NCBI GenBank assembly: GCA_003254885.1
Contig: QANT01007641.1
Coordinates: forward strand, 124,001 to 188,000
Direction of reading: 5' to 3'
DNA length: 64,000 nucleotides
From: Purshia tridentata
Lineage: Eukaryota > Streptophyta > Magnoliopsida > Rosales > Rosaceae
The notes beneath the pieces are model-generated. The model was not told the origin of the DNA, did not search any database, and saw only the letters and a list, made by a program, of their open reading frames with translations. Both the position numbers and the translations under genes were made by a program. Positions 48,747 to 61,857 of the stretch are shown here, piece by piece. Within the stretch, counting starts at the first letter, position 1. Every line of letters begins with the position of its first letter.

Positions 48747-49841
48747 TCAAGAACAACTCCTCAGAGCTTCATCAAATTCTGTGTCCCCAGCTTCATCTAA
48801 GAGCATTTCTTGGTAGCGGCATTCGCAGCTACAAAAGGCTTTCTCACCTCTGCATGACAGATTTGAACAATTAGTTCTTGTGAAAAGAAGCATGTAAACT
48901 AAGCCATTATATTCATCATCCATAGCATATAAAATTAATGGAAGTCTTGGGACTTCAGCACACTTCATAATTACCAAACATGAAATATCTATGTACTAGT
49001 TCACCCAATGAAGAACCATCAAGGCTTGAAGACTTCAATCATTGATGAAAGATTACCTGTAAATGTAAATGTCATTCTTCTGCTTAAGATTCTTCTTGCA
49101 TGTGTAACAGAAGCTAAGAAAATTCTCAGATGCTGAGTTAGACTTATCAGATATGGTATAGTAGCTTTCCACAATGCAGTTATCAAATATGTGGGTTGTT
49201 CTTGGATTAGGTCCACGAGATATCACACATGTGTAATCCTCAGAAAGCTCCATTTCACTCACTGAGGCACACCCTGTGAAAACCTGAGGAGAATTCTTTG
49301 TTTGGATGTCGGATTTGGCAGATCCTTTTGTTGGTAATTGGGAATTCTGAGTACTGATCTCAAAATCAGCTGGAGATTTGGGAGACTCAGTTGAAGAAAG
49401 AGAAGAGGCTGCAGGGAAGGGAGGGATTTGAACTCTAAGCTTAGTTCCAAACAGAACCTTCCCATTACTGGGTTTAGAAGTATTCTTTTCAAAATTTTGG
49501 TCAATGAGCGTGTCAACTAGAGCAAGACCAATGCCTTTTGCCTCTGATTTGTCCCAGGAGCGTTTGTTTCCTGACAAATTAACTTTTGGGCGTATGGGTT
49601 GTTTTTTATCATATGAAAATGGGGGGGCTCCGAAAGGAAATGGCTTGGTGTCAAGGATTGAAGTTGGACTTATCAAAGCATCAGTTTCAGAATGACCCTT
49701 TATTGTGAAAGCTCTGAATCTTGGAGAACCAAAGAAAGACGGAGCTTTGGTATAGTTTTGGTGTGTTGGAGATGGTTGAGAGCTGTGATCAGCCATTAAA
49801 GGTTGCTTGCTGGCCACTGCTCTAGATCTCTTCCTCAGCAT
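48747..49841 (-). CDS. FCS-like zinc finger (FLZ/DUF581) protein
   Basis: Two exons, 49841-49057 and 48849-48747, give 295 residues. The FLZ domain straddles the intron near the C-terminus (about residues 240-280): 'FLSFCYTCKKNLKQ', 'DIYIYRGEKAFCSCECRYQE', with the CxxC ... CxxC zinc-binding cysteines and the FCS signature. The long N-terminal part has conserved short blocks (SPRFRAFTIKG, 'GIGLALVDTLI') seen in longer FLZ proteins of the FLZ8/FLZ10 type. FLZ proteins bind the SnRK1 kinase complex as plant-specific adaptors in energy and stress signalling. The leader probably has an intron (donor near 50003). A CACATG/ATG start at 49841 is the only upstream in-frame ATG. Confidence 0.9.
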
Positions 49842-52800
49842 AACTCACTCTTAAGCAAATGATTCTCAGCCCCAAAAAAGCTATAACAAAATCGATCACT
49901 GCCAATGAGAAGAAAAGAAAACAATCAAAGATTGCCGTGTTAGATGCATACAAAATAGGGTGATGCCGAGACCATAAAAGAGTTAAGATATTTGAAAACT
50001 TACCAAAAATGATTAGAAAACTCTCACCAAGAAACCACGATTGAGTTGCTCTCAAAAACCAACTTTTGGGTTTCAAAAGTAGAAATTAAAGGCTCTCTTT
50101 TTCTTCAAGAAGCACTAATGCATGGCTCTCCAACTATAAAAAATCAACCAAAAAAAGCAAAAGTGAACAAACATATAATAAAATACAGTACTGTCAGAGA
50201 AACTCTCTGAAGGGTGTCCTAAATCTCTGTAGCCTCCATGCCAGAATGCTAAAAAATATGCAGTAAAACAAACAAGTCGGTGTCCTCAGTTTAAATCTCT
50301 GTAGCCTCCATGCCAGAATGCTAAAAAACATGCAGTAAAACAAACAAGTCGGTGTCCTCAGTTTTCCTTTTTTCTTTTACCAGAACAAAACTCAATTTCC
50401 CATCATAGCAACCCTCATGCAAGCCATGTGATCGTCACAGACATTAGACATAAGATAGAAGTTATAGAACAGCAATTGCTTGCAGCCCTGCAATTTACAG
50501 GAAAAGAAGTGTGTCTATATATGCCCTGTTTTCTCAGGAAGAATTGGCATAAATTCTTTGTTTACTTCCCATGAAAAAAGAGCCATCATCACACTCAAGT
50601 AAATGAAATATAGAAAGAAAGAAAGAAAGAAATATTTATATAAAGCTTTGCTCTCTCTTTCTAAGCTTCGCTTTTGTGCTAGAGGGTTTTTTTCCCATCC
50701 CAGCCATCAAATTCACTTCCTCTTTATTCAGTTTCAATCAGCCAAGAATGTGCAACTTGGCAAACAGAGAAAGTGAAAGATGAGAAGGAAATGGCCCTCA
50801 ATTTTAAAGGGAAGAATTGGGTTTGATTGTACCTTTTGAAGAGTGAAATAAAAAAAGGAAGGCGAGTGCATGAGAATTGGTGGGTTTGACCACACAGCCT
50901 CAGAACCCAAAAATTATGATTTTTCTTTTAATAAATTAAAATTAAAATTCTCTCTTTCTAAACAGATTAGATTAGATTAAATTAAAAAGAAATGAAATGC
51001 TAGATCAGACTTGTCTTTCTATAAAACAGCCTCTCACTCATGGACTCTGGAGCTTTTTCGTCGTGACTTACACTTGGACTTTGTGTTAAACGCAACTGTA
51101 CATACTGTGCAGTAATGAATGCAGAAATAAACGCACGCACTCATAGGAAGTGCTGAGTTCATTGATTCATTTTTTTATCCACTAATCACTATGCACAAGT
51201 TATTGCTCTACCACTCTCGCTCGCTCACTCACTCACTCACTCACTCGCTCAACTCTTTTAGACTTTTACGTGGATTCAAGGTTAAAATAGATTAGTACAT
51301 GTTTAAACTTTGAACCCAAATTGTACCATTTTTGGCCCTTTTCAATTAGACTGTTGAGCTGAAGATGTTTCCTGGTGACACTTTGAAAGTTTGATCTGGA
51401 TTTGTTTTTTATTTGTTTCGTCAATAAATAAAAATTGACTATCTCTCTCACATGGGTTGTGGTGATTTTTGCATATAATAGAAATATAGGATTCATCGTT
51501 TAGCAGATATGAACTATTGAGTAGTCTAAAAATGCCTTGTTTTGCCTCTAGCCTGCAATTGCATGCAACTTCCAGTACTTTAAATGTTGTCAGTTATATG
51601 CTGGTTTTCTGATTTTAGCTTGGGAGGGACGGGAGGGACCCCAAGTATAAGAAGTTTTTCTAAAGGCCACGTGGGCCTGACTGTGTGTCCTTACATTTCC
51701 ATTGATAACTTGGTCCAAATATGATTAGGGTTTGGATAAGGATTGAGGTGTCATTTAAAGCGTAAATGTCTCTATCTACATTATATATAAAACTCAAGTA
51801 AATGATAAAAAATTCTCACCAATACACACACTAAATGAAATTTCATATCCATATACAAGCTCTAAAACAGTGAACCAAACGAGCTCTAAGACGCTTGAGT
51901 ATGGTGATTGAGCGAACAAGATTTTATGAGAAGATAAATTTTTATGTGACAATTCTATGTGTTTTATGTGTTTATTTCTTTAGTACTTTTAACTTTATCA
52001 TGTGATTTGCATGATAGAAAAAATAAACCTATATGACAATTTCATTGAAGTTTTTCTCTTGGATTTACTTGTCTTATATAAGCGATGACTGACGGGTGGG
52101 GACCCGAAAGTGAGAAATAAAAACGGGCGTGCCCGGAGGTGGGGGCGGGGTCCACTGAGAGTAACGGGTTATGAAGAAAATTGGATTCTTATAAAACAGT
52201 TAAATGGTAACAGTAACAGAGACGTACACTACACATCCCAAAGATCCAACTCCTTGCCGTTGGTTGCGTTAACTGGTGGGGCCCGCTTTTTAACTCCACT
52301 CAGAAATCATCCCAACGCAGATTGTGGGCCCTGATCTGGGCCAATCCTTTCGGCTTTATAACTTGACCCAACCCGTGGGCCCACACTTTGGGCCTTTGGG
52401 GGTTGTGATCAAATGTGGGCTCCGCCTACGGAATTGACCCTTTGTACTTGTAACCAACAACATCATAACGCGCGTGTGGAAACAAAATTTCACACATGGG
52501 TTAGTCTAGATCTATTTTTTTGATCAAATGGGTTAAAGTCTTAGATTATTTCCCCAATAAACCAAAGCACACACAAAAAAGAAGATAATGGCAAAGGTTC
52601 TTTATGCCCAAAAAGTTTCCTAGCTAGCTTCTTTGTTACACATTTTGATGTTAAACAAGCATACTATTCTACATCTATATCCTCAAGGAATAATATTCAT
52701 GGTAATCACCACTGGGGGACCTACTTCTTAGATAACTTTTCAATAAAATTTGAAAGTCTCAAATAAACCACTAACAAGCCTAGAATAATTTTTGTTTTAA

Positions 52801-54700
52801 TTATAAAATTTATATTAATAAATTTACTTATGACTTATCTTAAGGGTAGATTTTTAATGACATTAGGGAATTAATTATCTATATAAATGAGTCTCACTTC
52901 TATGAAACATATATGGCTTGCCACAAATTATTTAGCGTGGCAATTTTCCAATTTTATATACTTACGTACACTTCTCTTCTTATTTTTTACAACTTAAAAT
53001 ATTAAACAAAATATAAAAAAATGAAAGGATAAAAAGAGAAGGAAGAATAAAGATGTAAAATAAGAGTGTGAAAACCACTACTCATTATTTATATTGTCAA
53101 GCATACTATTCTCCATCTATATTCTCAAGGTAATATTTATGGTCGAATAAACATAATAAAAGAAAAATTATATTCATAGTATCCATAATGAAGTAATGAG
53201 ACGTTTTTATGTCGCGTTACTAGTACTATCTATGTGACTAAGTCTTTGAGGTTAGCTGAAGCAGTAAAATATGTAAAATAAGAATTAAAATTAAGCTAAG
53301 TTTCAGTTTTGATTCGATACTATATAACTCAAGCTAGCATTCGTTGTCCAATTGAATAGGTGCTCAGCAGCAACTACATGTCGAAGAAAGTAGGTGGCAC
53401 ACGCGCGGCATCATCCAAGTGAGCAAGTCACTTGAGATGTCTTGATCGATAGGGTTAATTGGTTAAATGCAGAGTGAGCCCACAATTGCAATCAAATAAT
53501 TACAAGTTGAAGTCGTTTTCCTCATGCCCAGTGGCATTACATGATTTCAAACAAGATGATGTTGTCAGACAATAATTTTCGGTGCAGGAAATTGTAGACC
53601 ATATTATTGGTCTATTGACCGAGGCACTTGGCCTTTCCTCAATTCCTCAAGGCACTGAAATGTGTCATTCATTATAAGAAAGGAGGATGGATCATCATAA
53701 TGGTTGGCAGTGGCACAAAGTAAACTGATTTACCAAGACATGATTAATAATATAATATGATATGACATTTCCATTATGATAATCAACTTTTGTTTTTGGT
53801 AGTTAGGATAATCAACTTTTGACCAAGGATGAAAGTAGTTATATATTGATGAGCTTGAGCCTTGAGGGTTGGAAGAAAAGCCAAATAATTAAGATGGGCC
53901 CAGGATAATTAATTATAAAATGTTTGAAACACTAGGTGGATAGAAAATAAAAGTAGACAATTCCCAGATGATATTTGTTTGGTTATTGCAATGCCCATCA
54001 AAGGCAAGAATCATACTATTTCCTAAAAGATAATCTCTAGCCCACTTCGAGACCATACTTGAGATTAACTAATCGATTTTCTTAGTTAATTAGTTAGTGG
54101 GTGTGGGTACATTGGATGAGTTAATTATTGCAGTGGGTTTTAATTGTGGAAGATATCTAAATATGTTAAATTTAATTTCGAATGGTTTCAGATTGATTCA
54201 TTTTTATTCTGGTAATCAACATCTGGAACTTGGGCAGGGTTAGGTGGAAAATTTGGTTCCAAATCAAGCCATAGCATTGATCTTCACCTGTAACGGAAAA
54301 ATGTTGATTTTGGCTGTATGGCTTTAAAAGTTGTAGCCCAGTACCACATAGGTTCCACTCTACTAAGACAACATTATACCAATGGTCCAATACTATTCTA
54401 TGCAATCTCACAGGGGTTAGTTGCACTGAAGTCTCACCAGGAAACCAGCATTATACTTGAAAGCAATCTCTCTAATATAACCTGGCTGCAATTATCTCAA
54501 ATTGATTGCAACTTGCAAAAGTACAGCTTTACTAATATCTTAGAATAACACAACCATTTTCTTACAAAGCTTTAGGAAAAAAGAAAAAGAAAAAACGAAT
54601 CACTAGTAGTACAAAGAGCTAAGAGAACTACAAACAGTCAAATTAGAACCAATTCTCAGAACTAAGTTTAAGAGGACCTTTTGCTATTGCTGGAATGCCA
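49842..54700. other. FLZ leader/promoter and long intergenic region
   Basis: The first ~1 kb holds FLZ 5' UTR pieces, splice-like donors near 50003 and 50829, a 72-bp tandem duplication, and a (GAAA)n run near 50606. A (CTCA)n run is at about 51215-51252. A GC-rich stretch with many GGCCCA motifs lies at 52080-52480. A pair of ~46-bp similar segments occurs at 52656-52703 and 53098-53143. No coding gene is supported. Confidence 0.5.
50221..50364. repeat. Near-perfect 72-bp tandem duplication
   Basis: Units at 50221-50292 and 50293-50364 start AAATCTCTGTAGCCTCCATG and differ at one position (AATATGC against AACATGC). They lie in the leader or promoter of the minus-strand FLZ gene. Confidence 0.95.
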
Positions 54701-57700
54701 TCACTGTTTGTTTTTCTTATCATTTCGAGTTCTCTTTCGAAATTCTCGTTTCTCTGTAGAGTACTGCTTTTTTATTAACAAATTGCTCATGGATGTTTTC
54801 AAAGCCTCGGATGCTGTCAAGAAAATCTTTTCATCAAAGGACACTCTTCCCTGCAATTTCTCAAGCAATTTCTCACCCCCAGGAATCTCATAATCTTCCA
54901 AAACAGTTGGTCCATGCTGAACAGAATTAGCACTGCTTTCCTTAAAGCCAGAGATAACCCTGACACGGGCCAAAGAGGGGAATTGAATATCACGCAAGTT
55001 AGAGGCACCAGTTACCATCCACAATAATCCAGAGGAAAAGCTAGTTCCCAAGCTTGTTGGAATAAAGGTCTCTCCCTTGATAGAAACCACCTGTTTAAAT
55101 CACAACAATTGTTAATAGCCACTTTGTGCGCGGGTCATGATAAATACATCAGCAATTTTAGCTAGTAGCCATAGTTCATGCTAATGTGGTAGTTAGGACT
55201 TAGGATCAAGCTTCAAACTTGGATCTGCAATTGGATTATGGCTAAGGGGCTTAACAAGGACTAATGACAAAAATCAGTGGTAATGTCATACAAGATGAAA
55301 GGTGTCCAAGGAAAACCCATTTGAAGGTGCTTGATAACAGGACAATTCTCATTTGATGAATGCATTCTTATGGTTAATTTTACTTGGAGTAATTGAGGTC
55401 CTTACCTTGGCAACATGAAGTGTTTGAGCAGAAATATCACAGCTCAGCAATATTATTCCTTGCAAGCTACAATGAGATATCTTAATGAGTATCAAAACAG
55501 AGAACTCCATTATAGAATAAGAGAGAAAATCCAAAAGTTACGACTTGCCTTTGGACAGCCACTGCAACAAGGGTACTATCCGGGATTGTGCATAAATCAG
55601 TAACAGCATCATAGCACTCCTCTTCTATTTCTTTAGACTCTAAAAGTCCTGCCTTCAGAATGAAATCAAGTAAACAGCATGCCAACAGCAATAGCTTAGT
55701 AAATGGTGCATTTTGCTTTCTAAAAGAAATCCTATCAACTAATGGTTCTTCATCTAGTGGATAGAATGGGATATATAGTTCCCATGAATTCTCTTTTCAT
55801 ATCACTGACTCTTCTCAGGTTGGTGCCAACAGCACCTATATCCTTGTGGCAAAATAAAACAAGACCCTTGTACCCCTTGTTAAGTATCAAACTATCAACT
55901 AAACAAAATGGTAATATTTATGCCAAATAAATATAAATTTGTACTTAAAAATCTTTCAGATACAATAGAGAGGTCACTGGGAATCCTGAGAAACATAGAA
56001 CAATTGAAATACCTTTCCTCTGATATCACAAGTATCTAGGAGAGATCCTGAAGAAATATCCCATAGGCGAACCTGCCAAAGCAACATGGATTAATTGCTC
56101 TGCTGTACAAAAGATGCACCTTGAACCAATTCAAAAGACATGAGTTGTTATTATTACTTACTGTTGAATCACCACTTCCAGAGACAAGAAACCCCCGAGG
56201 GCATTCCATAGTGCAAACAAAGGCAAGGCAGGAAACAAACCTGCCAATGGATGCATGAAAGAGAAAAGAACTGAATGTCAAGTAACACGAAGATTCGTTA
56301 TACATATAGGCATGTTAGGGCAATCCACTACCATAAAATGGCACCAATACCCACATGGTTGATGTGGAATTACAACATTAATGAGAAACAGAAAGTCCTG
56401 TCATTTAATTTTGAGTATGAACTTAGGATATGCAATTGTTTGCAAAAAAACTTCCTCATTATTTATAAATATATATATGATGTAAATGCCCCTGCCATGT
56501 CAGCGAATATAGCATCTATCATGAGGAATGGACGGAATGAGCCAATGAGGGAAACGAAAGTGAGTCATGGGTTGTTAAGTGAGACACCTAAACTTCCAGG
56601 TGGTAATGTGGGAATCGTTTTCAACTATAGGTGGTAAATGTAGAATTAAGCCATATATATATAACAAGAAATTCTTCATTATCTATATACTTTCTCCACT
56701 GTCGTATGAAGAAGAGATAAAAGTCACTCACTCTGTATGGCCAAGGGAAAAACTTTGTATCTCATGGGCTCCATCTAAAGGCTTCTTGGGAAACACAGTA
56801 ACCTGCCAAAAGAGCGAAACCATGTGAATTATGTGCAAGACAATATATCCATTCATCTTATTGAATGGGTTGCAATGTTGGATTACTCGAATTTTGAAAT
56901 CCCGATCAGCACTAACAAAAAACTGTCCATCTGGTGAAAATTCCTGCCAGAATTACAATGTTAGGTCTGATAAACATTAATTTTCAAAGAAGAAAACAAA
57001 GAAAGATCAACAATAAAAAATAACTCACCAGACTTGTTATGATGCTACAATAGTGAGAAAGCAACGGTGCTGCCTTCTTATTAACAAAAACTTGATTTCC
57101 ATCAAATCCTTCCACATCCACATCCACAACCCAAACAACCCCAAATTTGTCAGCAAAGCAAACATAGGAACCATTGTTGCTTATGGCAACTGCACTCACT
57201 CTTTTCTCTGAGCACCTATAACAAAAGTAGGGGAAGTATAAGGAACATAGAGAAAAAAGACACCTTTAGAACATACAGGGTACATGGACAATGTCAGTGA
57301 AATCATGGTAGAGCAACAAATACAACGTAGATGCAAGTTGAGGGAACACCCCATTTTGTTGTTCCACCAAAGTTAATTACAGCACCGTTTTATTGAGTGT
57401 TTTGCACACCAGATAAGATGCTATAAGTGGCCTTTTCGGTACTATCGCATGCATATCCATGACATATCATCCTCAAAATTACCTCCAAGGGTACCCTTTA
57501 AATTTACAACCAATAAGTCATAGGGGGCTTCAACAACTTACACAGTAGTAATGCAGCGCCAAGATTCAGTGGACCATATATTTACAAGTTTATCATCACC
57601 AGCAGACACAAAGAGCTTTCCATTTGCACCGTAACGAATGGCTCTTATGGAATCCTTATGAAGAGACCCACCAGAATCATCTACCAAAGAAACCGCACAT

Positions 57701-58158
57701 CCACCACTGTTAAAGAACCACAACATAAAGTAATTCTATTGTTAAAATTGATTAAGCTTCACATGGACTTAAAACAGACACATTTAACTACAAATTATAA
57801 TAAGAAACGTTTTTTGTTTTTGCTTCCAAAGAGAGGTTAAAGTTCAAATTTTGACCAAAGTGACACTATACAGAGACATCCAAAATTGCTTTAAAATACA
57901 AAACTTCGTCGTTTTTAATCTTCATGAACTCATGCTTGAACCGCATTTCAATGAAGCTACTTATTGAATCTGAATCAACAATGAAAACCGAACCAGGCAC
58001 CGAGATTAAGGTGAGATAGCTTACTAGAGGTCGAAGACGCGGAGGTCCGACCCGACGGCGACTGCGACGGAATTTTGGGTCGGGTGGACCGCAATTAGGG
58101 CAGGAGCCACTTCCATGTCCTTGTTGGTTTCTCCGTGTTCCATCGAAGCGTCCTCCAT
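54701..58158 (-). CDS. WDR4: WDR4-type non-catalytic subunit of tRNA (guanine-N7) methyltransferase
   Basis: Ten phase-consistent coding exons: 58158-58025, 57706-57542, 57215-57029, 56943-56887, 56802-56732, 56240-56162, 56072-56013, 55652-55549, 55466-55406 and 55090-54701, giving 435 residues from the ATG at 58158. WD40-like segments include 'VHPTQNSVAVAVGSDLRVFD', 'IRAIRYGANGKLFVSAGDDK', 'FSPDGQFFVSADRDFKIR' and 'GFLVSGSGDSTVRLWDISSG'. The order and the last part (LQGIILLSCDISAQTLHVAK) fit WDR4/Trm82. The partner Trm8/METTL1 makes m7G46 in tRNA; WDR4 supports it in the nucleus. Eight introns are GT-AG; the one between 55549 and 55466 has a GCAAGT donor (GC-AG). The C-terminus is basic. 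Family assignment is confident. Confidence 0.88.
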
Positions 58159-58985
58159 TTTGCTCAGAGAAGGTTCTGTTGGCGCTCGCTCTCTTCAGGG
58201 TTTTGCTGTTCATACCAAAATTGGGGTTTAACTATTGGGTTTTTGCCCATCTAATTGTGAGTGGGCCAATGGTCCATTGGCCCCAAAACGCTGGGAAGGA
58301 AAAGTGAGAAAAATTAAAATTGAAAACCCAAAAACACAGTTTTTTTCTGGATATCTCTACTTTCAAGTTTCAATGAGGATGTGCCAAGAACTATCAGTAT
58401 ATCAAGTGTTTGATATAAAGTTTGAACCTATCAAATGTGATTATGAACATCAGAAATTTCAAGGGGCCAGTGGCTGAAGTGATAGTGATACTAATGCAAT
58501 TTATACATAAATAAATGTACAAACAAATAACTGCTTGCAAAGTGCTAGATCAATTAGAACCCATTTTTCGATTTGTGGAAAATTTTCTCTCCCTGACTTG
58601 TAATAGCACAGGCTTCCCCATCAAAAGAAAGATAAGCGAGAGAAAATTAAGACTGATACACAAGATTCTTTGTTCAATTATCATGAACACAAAAGAGGTA
58701 AAAAAAAAGAAAATTCATCCATGACAATATATATATATATATATATATATAAAATTCTTGTACCACTAAACTGCTGCATCTTCCAATGGTGCTGGGCCTT
58801 TTACTGTTACCTTGGTATATGGGGAGTTCCAAAAGGAACTCATGCTGATGATCGAAACATGAAACAGGGCTAAAGATTATGCCTTACAATTATAACAAAA
58901 CAAGGTAGCCAGCAGAAGGCCAATTCCTTGTAGCAGGAATCAAAAGCATCAAGTAGAGCACATACAAAACAGAACAATTGGAGAC
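58159..58985. other. Intergenic between the WDR4 and SKIP30 genes
   Basis: WDR4 promoter at the left with TGGGCC/GGCCCA motifs near 58262-58283, a (TA)n run at about 58727-58750, and the SKIP30 3' flank at the right. No gene seen. Confidence 0.5.
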
Positions 58986-60023
58986 CTAAATTCTCAACTG
59001 TGTACAACCAAGAATAGTTCCACGGCACCGTGTCATTGGAGCTGCTTGCCGCCAAGTCGGTCTTTCACCCCCAATCGTCAGAACATCAACATCAGACATT
59101 GGCTTGATTTCCATGACCCATTGGTCAGGGACAATCACCCCACCAATCACATAAATTTCATCCCCTAGTCCAGTCATTGCAAACCCAATTCTGCGGCCAA
59201 ACTCAGATGCTGAAACCAAAACCTTCCTCAATTCTCTATCTTGCTTGTAGATAAATCCATGGCTCATCACATAAAGTGCACCCTTAACAACTGTCATTGG
59301 ACCCTGAAGCCAGCCATAATCCTCTACTGCCCACCCAAGCCCCACATTGTCCAAGACTTGCACCGTTGACAAACCCTTGTGCAAGACATGCACCTTTCCT
59401 CCAATCACTATTCCTGAGCATGCCGAATTATGAGTGCGATGGAGATCAGGTATTGGAAACCATGCATCCTTGTCAGGGTCATACATTTCTGCTTGAGAAA
59501 TTGATTTTCGACAGCTGGTGAAACCCCCTGCAACAACAATCTTTCCATCTAAAACACAGCATGCAAACATTGCACGAGGCACAAGCATAGATGCATGTGG
59601 GGTCCACCGTCTAATTACTGGGTCATATGACCACACCTCATTAGTTGCAAAGCTCCCATCTTGGTCACCAGTCAGTGGGTCAACAGCACCACTGCCACCA
59701 CCAAGCACAAACAGCTTTCCAGCAGCGGAGACAGCACCGAAGTTAGAAAGGTTTCTGATTTTAGAGGGGAGAACAGGGAGTGTAATCCAAAGGTCTCGAA
59801 GAGGGTCATATAACTGCCATAGGTTCTCTGGGTCAAAAGCAGACACGCATAATAAATTCTCACATGAGCCAAGCTCCTGTCGAGCTTTAAACAGTTCAGG
59901 GCTACGAATTGCAGCTTGCCAAGAACGAGAAACAAGCTCCAACTTGGGATGGAGATAGAAGGGAACCCATGCAAGGCACCTAAGGGCAACAGCGTCAGGG
60001 AGACCTTCAATCAGTTCGGACAT
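58986..60023 (-). CDS. SKIP30: F-box/kelch-repeat protein SKIP30
   Basis: One coding exon of 345 residues starting at the ATG at 60023 (MSELIEGLPDAVALRCLAWV); the frame stays open two codons further but without ATG. The F-box spans about residues 5-45 (LPDAVALRCLAWVPFYLHPK ... VSRSWQAAI). Kelch repeats follow, with double-Gly strands 'GKLFVLGGGSGA', 'GKIVVAGGFTS', 'GKVHVLHKGL' and 'DEIYVIGGVIV', and it ends 'MTRCRGTILGCTQL'. This fits Arabidopsis SKIP30 along its whole length. F-box binds SKP1/ASK in an SCF ubiquitin ligase and the kelch propeller selects substrates, which are unknown here. The leader appears split by introns (see 60024-61740). Confidence 0.94.
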   Translation of the reverse strand: MSELIEGLPDAVALRCLAWVPFYLHPKLELVSRSWQAAIRSPELFKARQELGSCENLLCVSAFDPENLWQLYDPLRDLWITLPVLPSKIRNLSNFGAVSAAGKLFVLGGGSGAVDPLTGDQDGSFATNEVWSYDPVIRRWTPHASMLVPRAMFACCVLDGKIVVAGGFTSCRKSISQAEMYDPDKDAWFPIPDLHRTHNSACSGIVIGGKVHVLHKGLSTVQVLDNVGLGWAVEDYGWLQGPMTVVKGALYVMSHGFIYKQDRELRKVLVSASEFGRRIGFAMTGLGDEIYVIGGVIVPDQWVMEIKPMSDVDVLTIGGERPTWRQAAPMTRCRGTILGCTQLRI

Positions 60024-61511
60024 AATCACAGTTCATCTGTTTCAGATTATTCTTCACTGGTGATTGTTTCCACTTGGGTGCAGCACTGGCACAAGCAGCC
60101 TGAAGCATCAAAACATGAGGTTATGCTTAGAAGAAAATAAATTCATTGGTTTGAGGAGCAATTCCTGCAGATTGGCCCAAATAATTCAGTCCAGCTTCAT
60201 CCTTTTGATTATGAAAAGGATCACATAATGCCAACACTTCAAAAGCCAATGTTAACTCTTATTTTTTAAGTCTTGGAATCATAAAGCTGACCAAAGCAAA
60301 GTCCACAGTAAAAATTCTTAAACACTCAAGCACTAGAATCACTTCATCAAATATGTTGCAATGCCTTTATGTGCAAATACAGATATGAAAGGCAATCATC
60401 ACTATAGCATAATCTGAAAATGAAATGGGCCTAAAATGAAGTAACCTTCTAACATACTCACTAGATAAGCAAGAGAGAGTTAATATGAAAATATCAAGCC
60501 CACCCCACCCCAACCCCTAGTATTCAAATAAAAAGGCAAAAAGTAATTGTGCCCGATCAAGTGAAAAGATAAGAAACATAAAATCATTGTTAGAAATCTG
60601 AGCCACTGAGATTTGTTGTCATAATGATCGTAATAAAGCAAAATATAGCTATATGAGAGTATGATCACTCTCTTATACTTACCAGTTTCTGTAAGGTGTA
60701 AGCAAAACAAGTCTCTTCTCTATGCAGAAATCGCTGCAAAAAAAAAAAAACTTAAAGTTTTGTACTTCATGATTATAATAGCTTAAATAGATGATGTTCT
60801 ATACAAAGAAACTTCACTGTATTATGTCTTTTAGGTTCAACTGAAACTTTTATGTGTTCAGTCCAGCTGAAGTCTAGCAGGTAAATTAAGATATCCCCCA
60901 GTACAAGACTACTCGAAGTCAAACACATCAGACAAACTCATACAACATTTAAAGTTTTAAACAAGAAAAAGGTTGTTTGTCCAAAAATTCTCAAGCAGAC
61001 ACCACTCTCAGCTCTGGAATGACGGTTTGGCTTAATGCGAAATTCACACACACTAAATGAAAATGCATCAGTACCAAAGAAGAGATCTATGGTAACCTGA
61101 TTTCAAAATTCAAATACTAAGACTACAGCTCATGACCAAAAAAGAAAATAGGTAATTCATAAAAGGGCATCGAACTCCACCATTTCTGCATGATCCAGGC
61201 CTCATGCAACCAAATTGATTTGATTCACATGCATTACTACTTATGCAACAAAATATGAAATTTACTTTCAAACCAAAAACAGAACCAATCAAATTCATCC
61301 AACAATTTTAACATAAAACCGTCCACTGCTGTAAATGAACAACAGCTATACTACAATTCTCGACTTTTAACATAAAACCCATCACGAATTCAACAAAAGG
61401 AGAAGTGGGTATTCAATAATTTCGATATTCACTATAAATTTTACACAATTCGCCGCAAAATTATGGTCCTCATACAAGTTATTCAACTCTAATTGTATCA
61501 GTTTCTCCTGG

Positions 61512-61562
<51 letters not shown>

Positions 61563-61740
61563 ACCTCAAAGACAGGACCGGGTGAAGAACACAAAGATTT
61601 GGGCTTTGCTGCTCAAATTTCTAGAGAGACTAAATCAATGGATCTTTTGAGAGCTATAAGGAAAACGCCGAGTTACAAAATCAATGCTTTGTGCGTGTGT
61701 TGTTTGTAAGGTAATGTGTACTTTGAGAGAGAGAAAGAGC
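60024..61740 (-). other. 5' leader region of SKIP30 with probable UTR introns
   Basis: On the minus strand a GTACAT donor near 61565, a TTTTTTTGCAG acceptor near 60735, a GTAAGT donor near 60682 and a TGCTTCAG acceptor near 60106 outline a three-part 5' UTR with two introns. No coding sequence is present. Exact boundaries are uncertain and rest on splice motifs only. Confidence 0.45.
61515..61557. repeat. (GA)n microsatellite next to the SKIP30 leader
   Basis: About 21 uninterrupted GA units, which would be (CT)n on the SKIP30 strand, just inside the inferred first leader intron. Confidence 0.95.
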
Positions 61741-61857
61741 GTTATGGGATGGGAATTGGGTTTTTCTGTGCGTTTCATTCACTTAACCTGCGCTTGAGGT
61801 TTACCCTAAAACCGAATAAGCCTTTGGGGATATTCCTAATTTTCCTTCTCAATTTTC

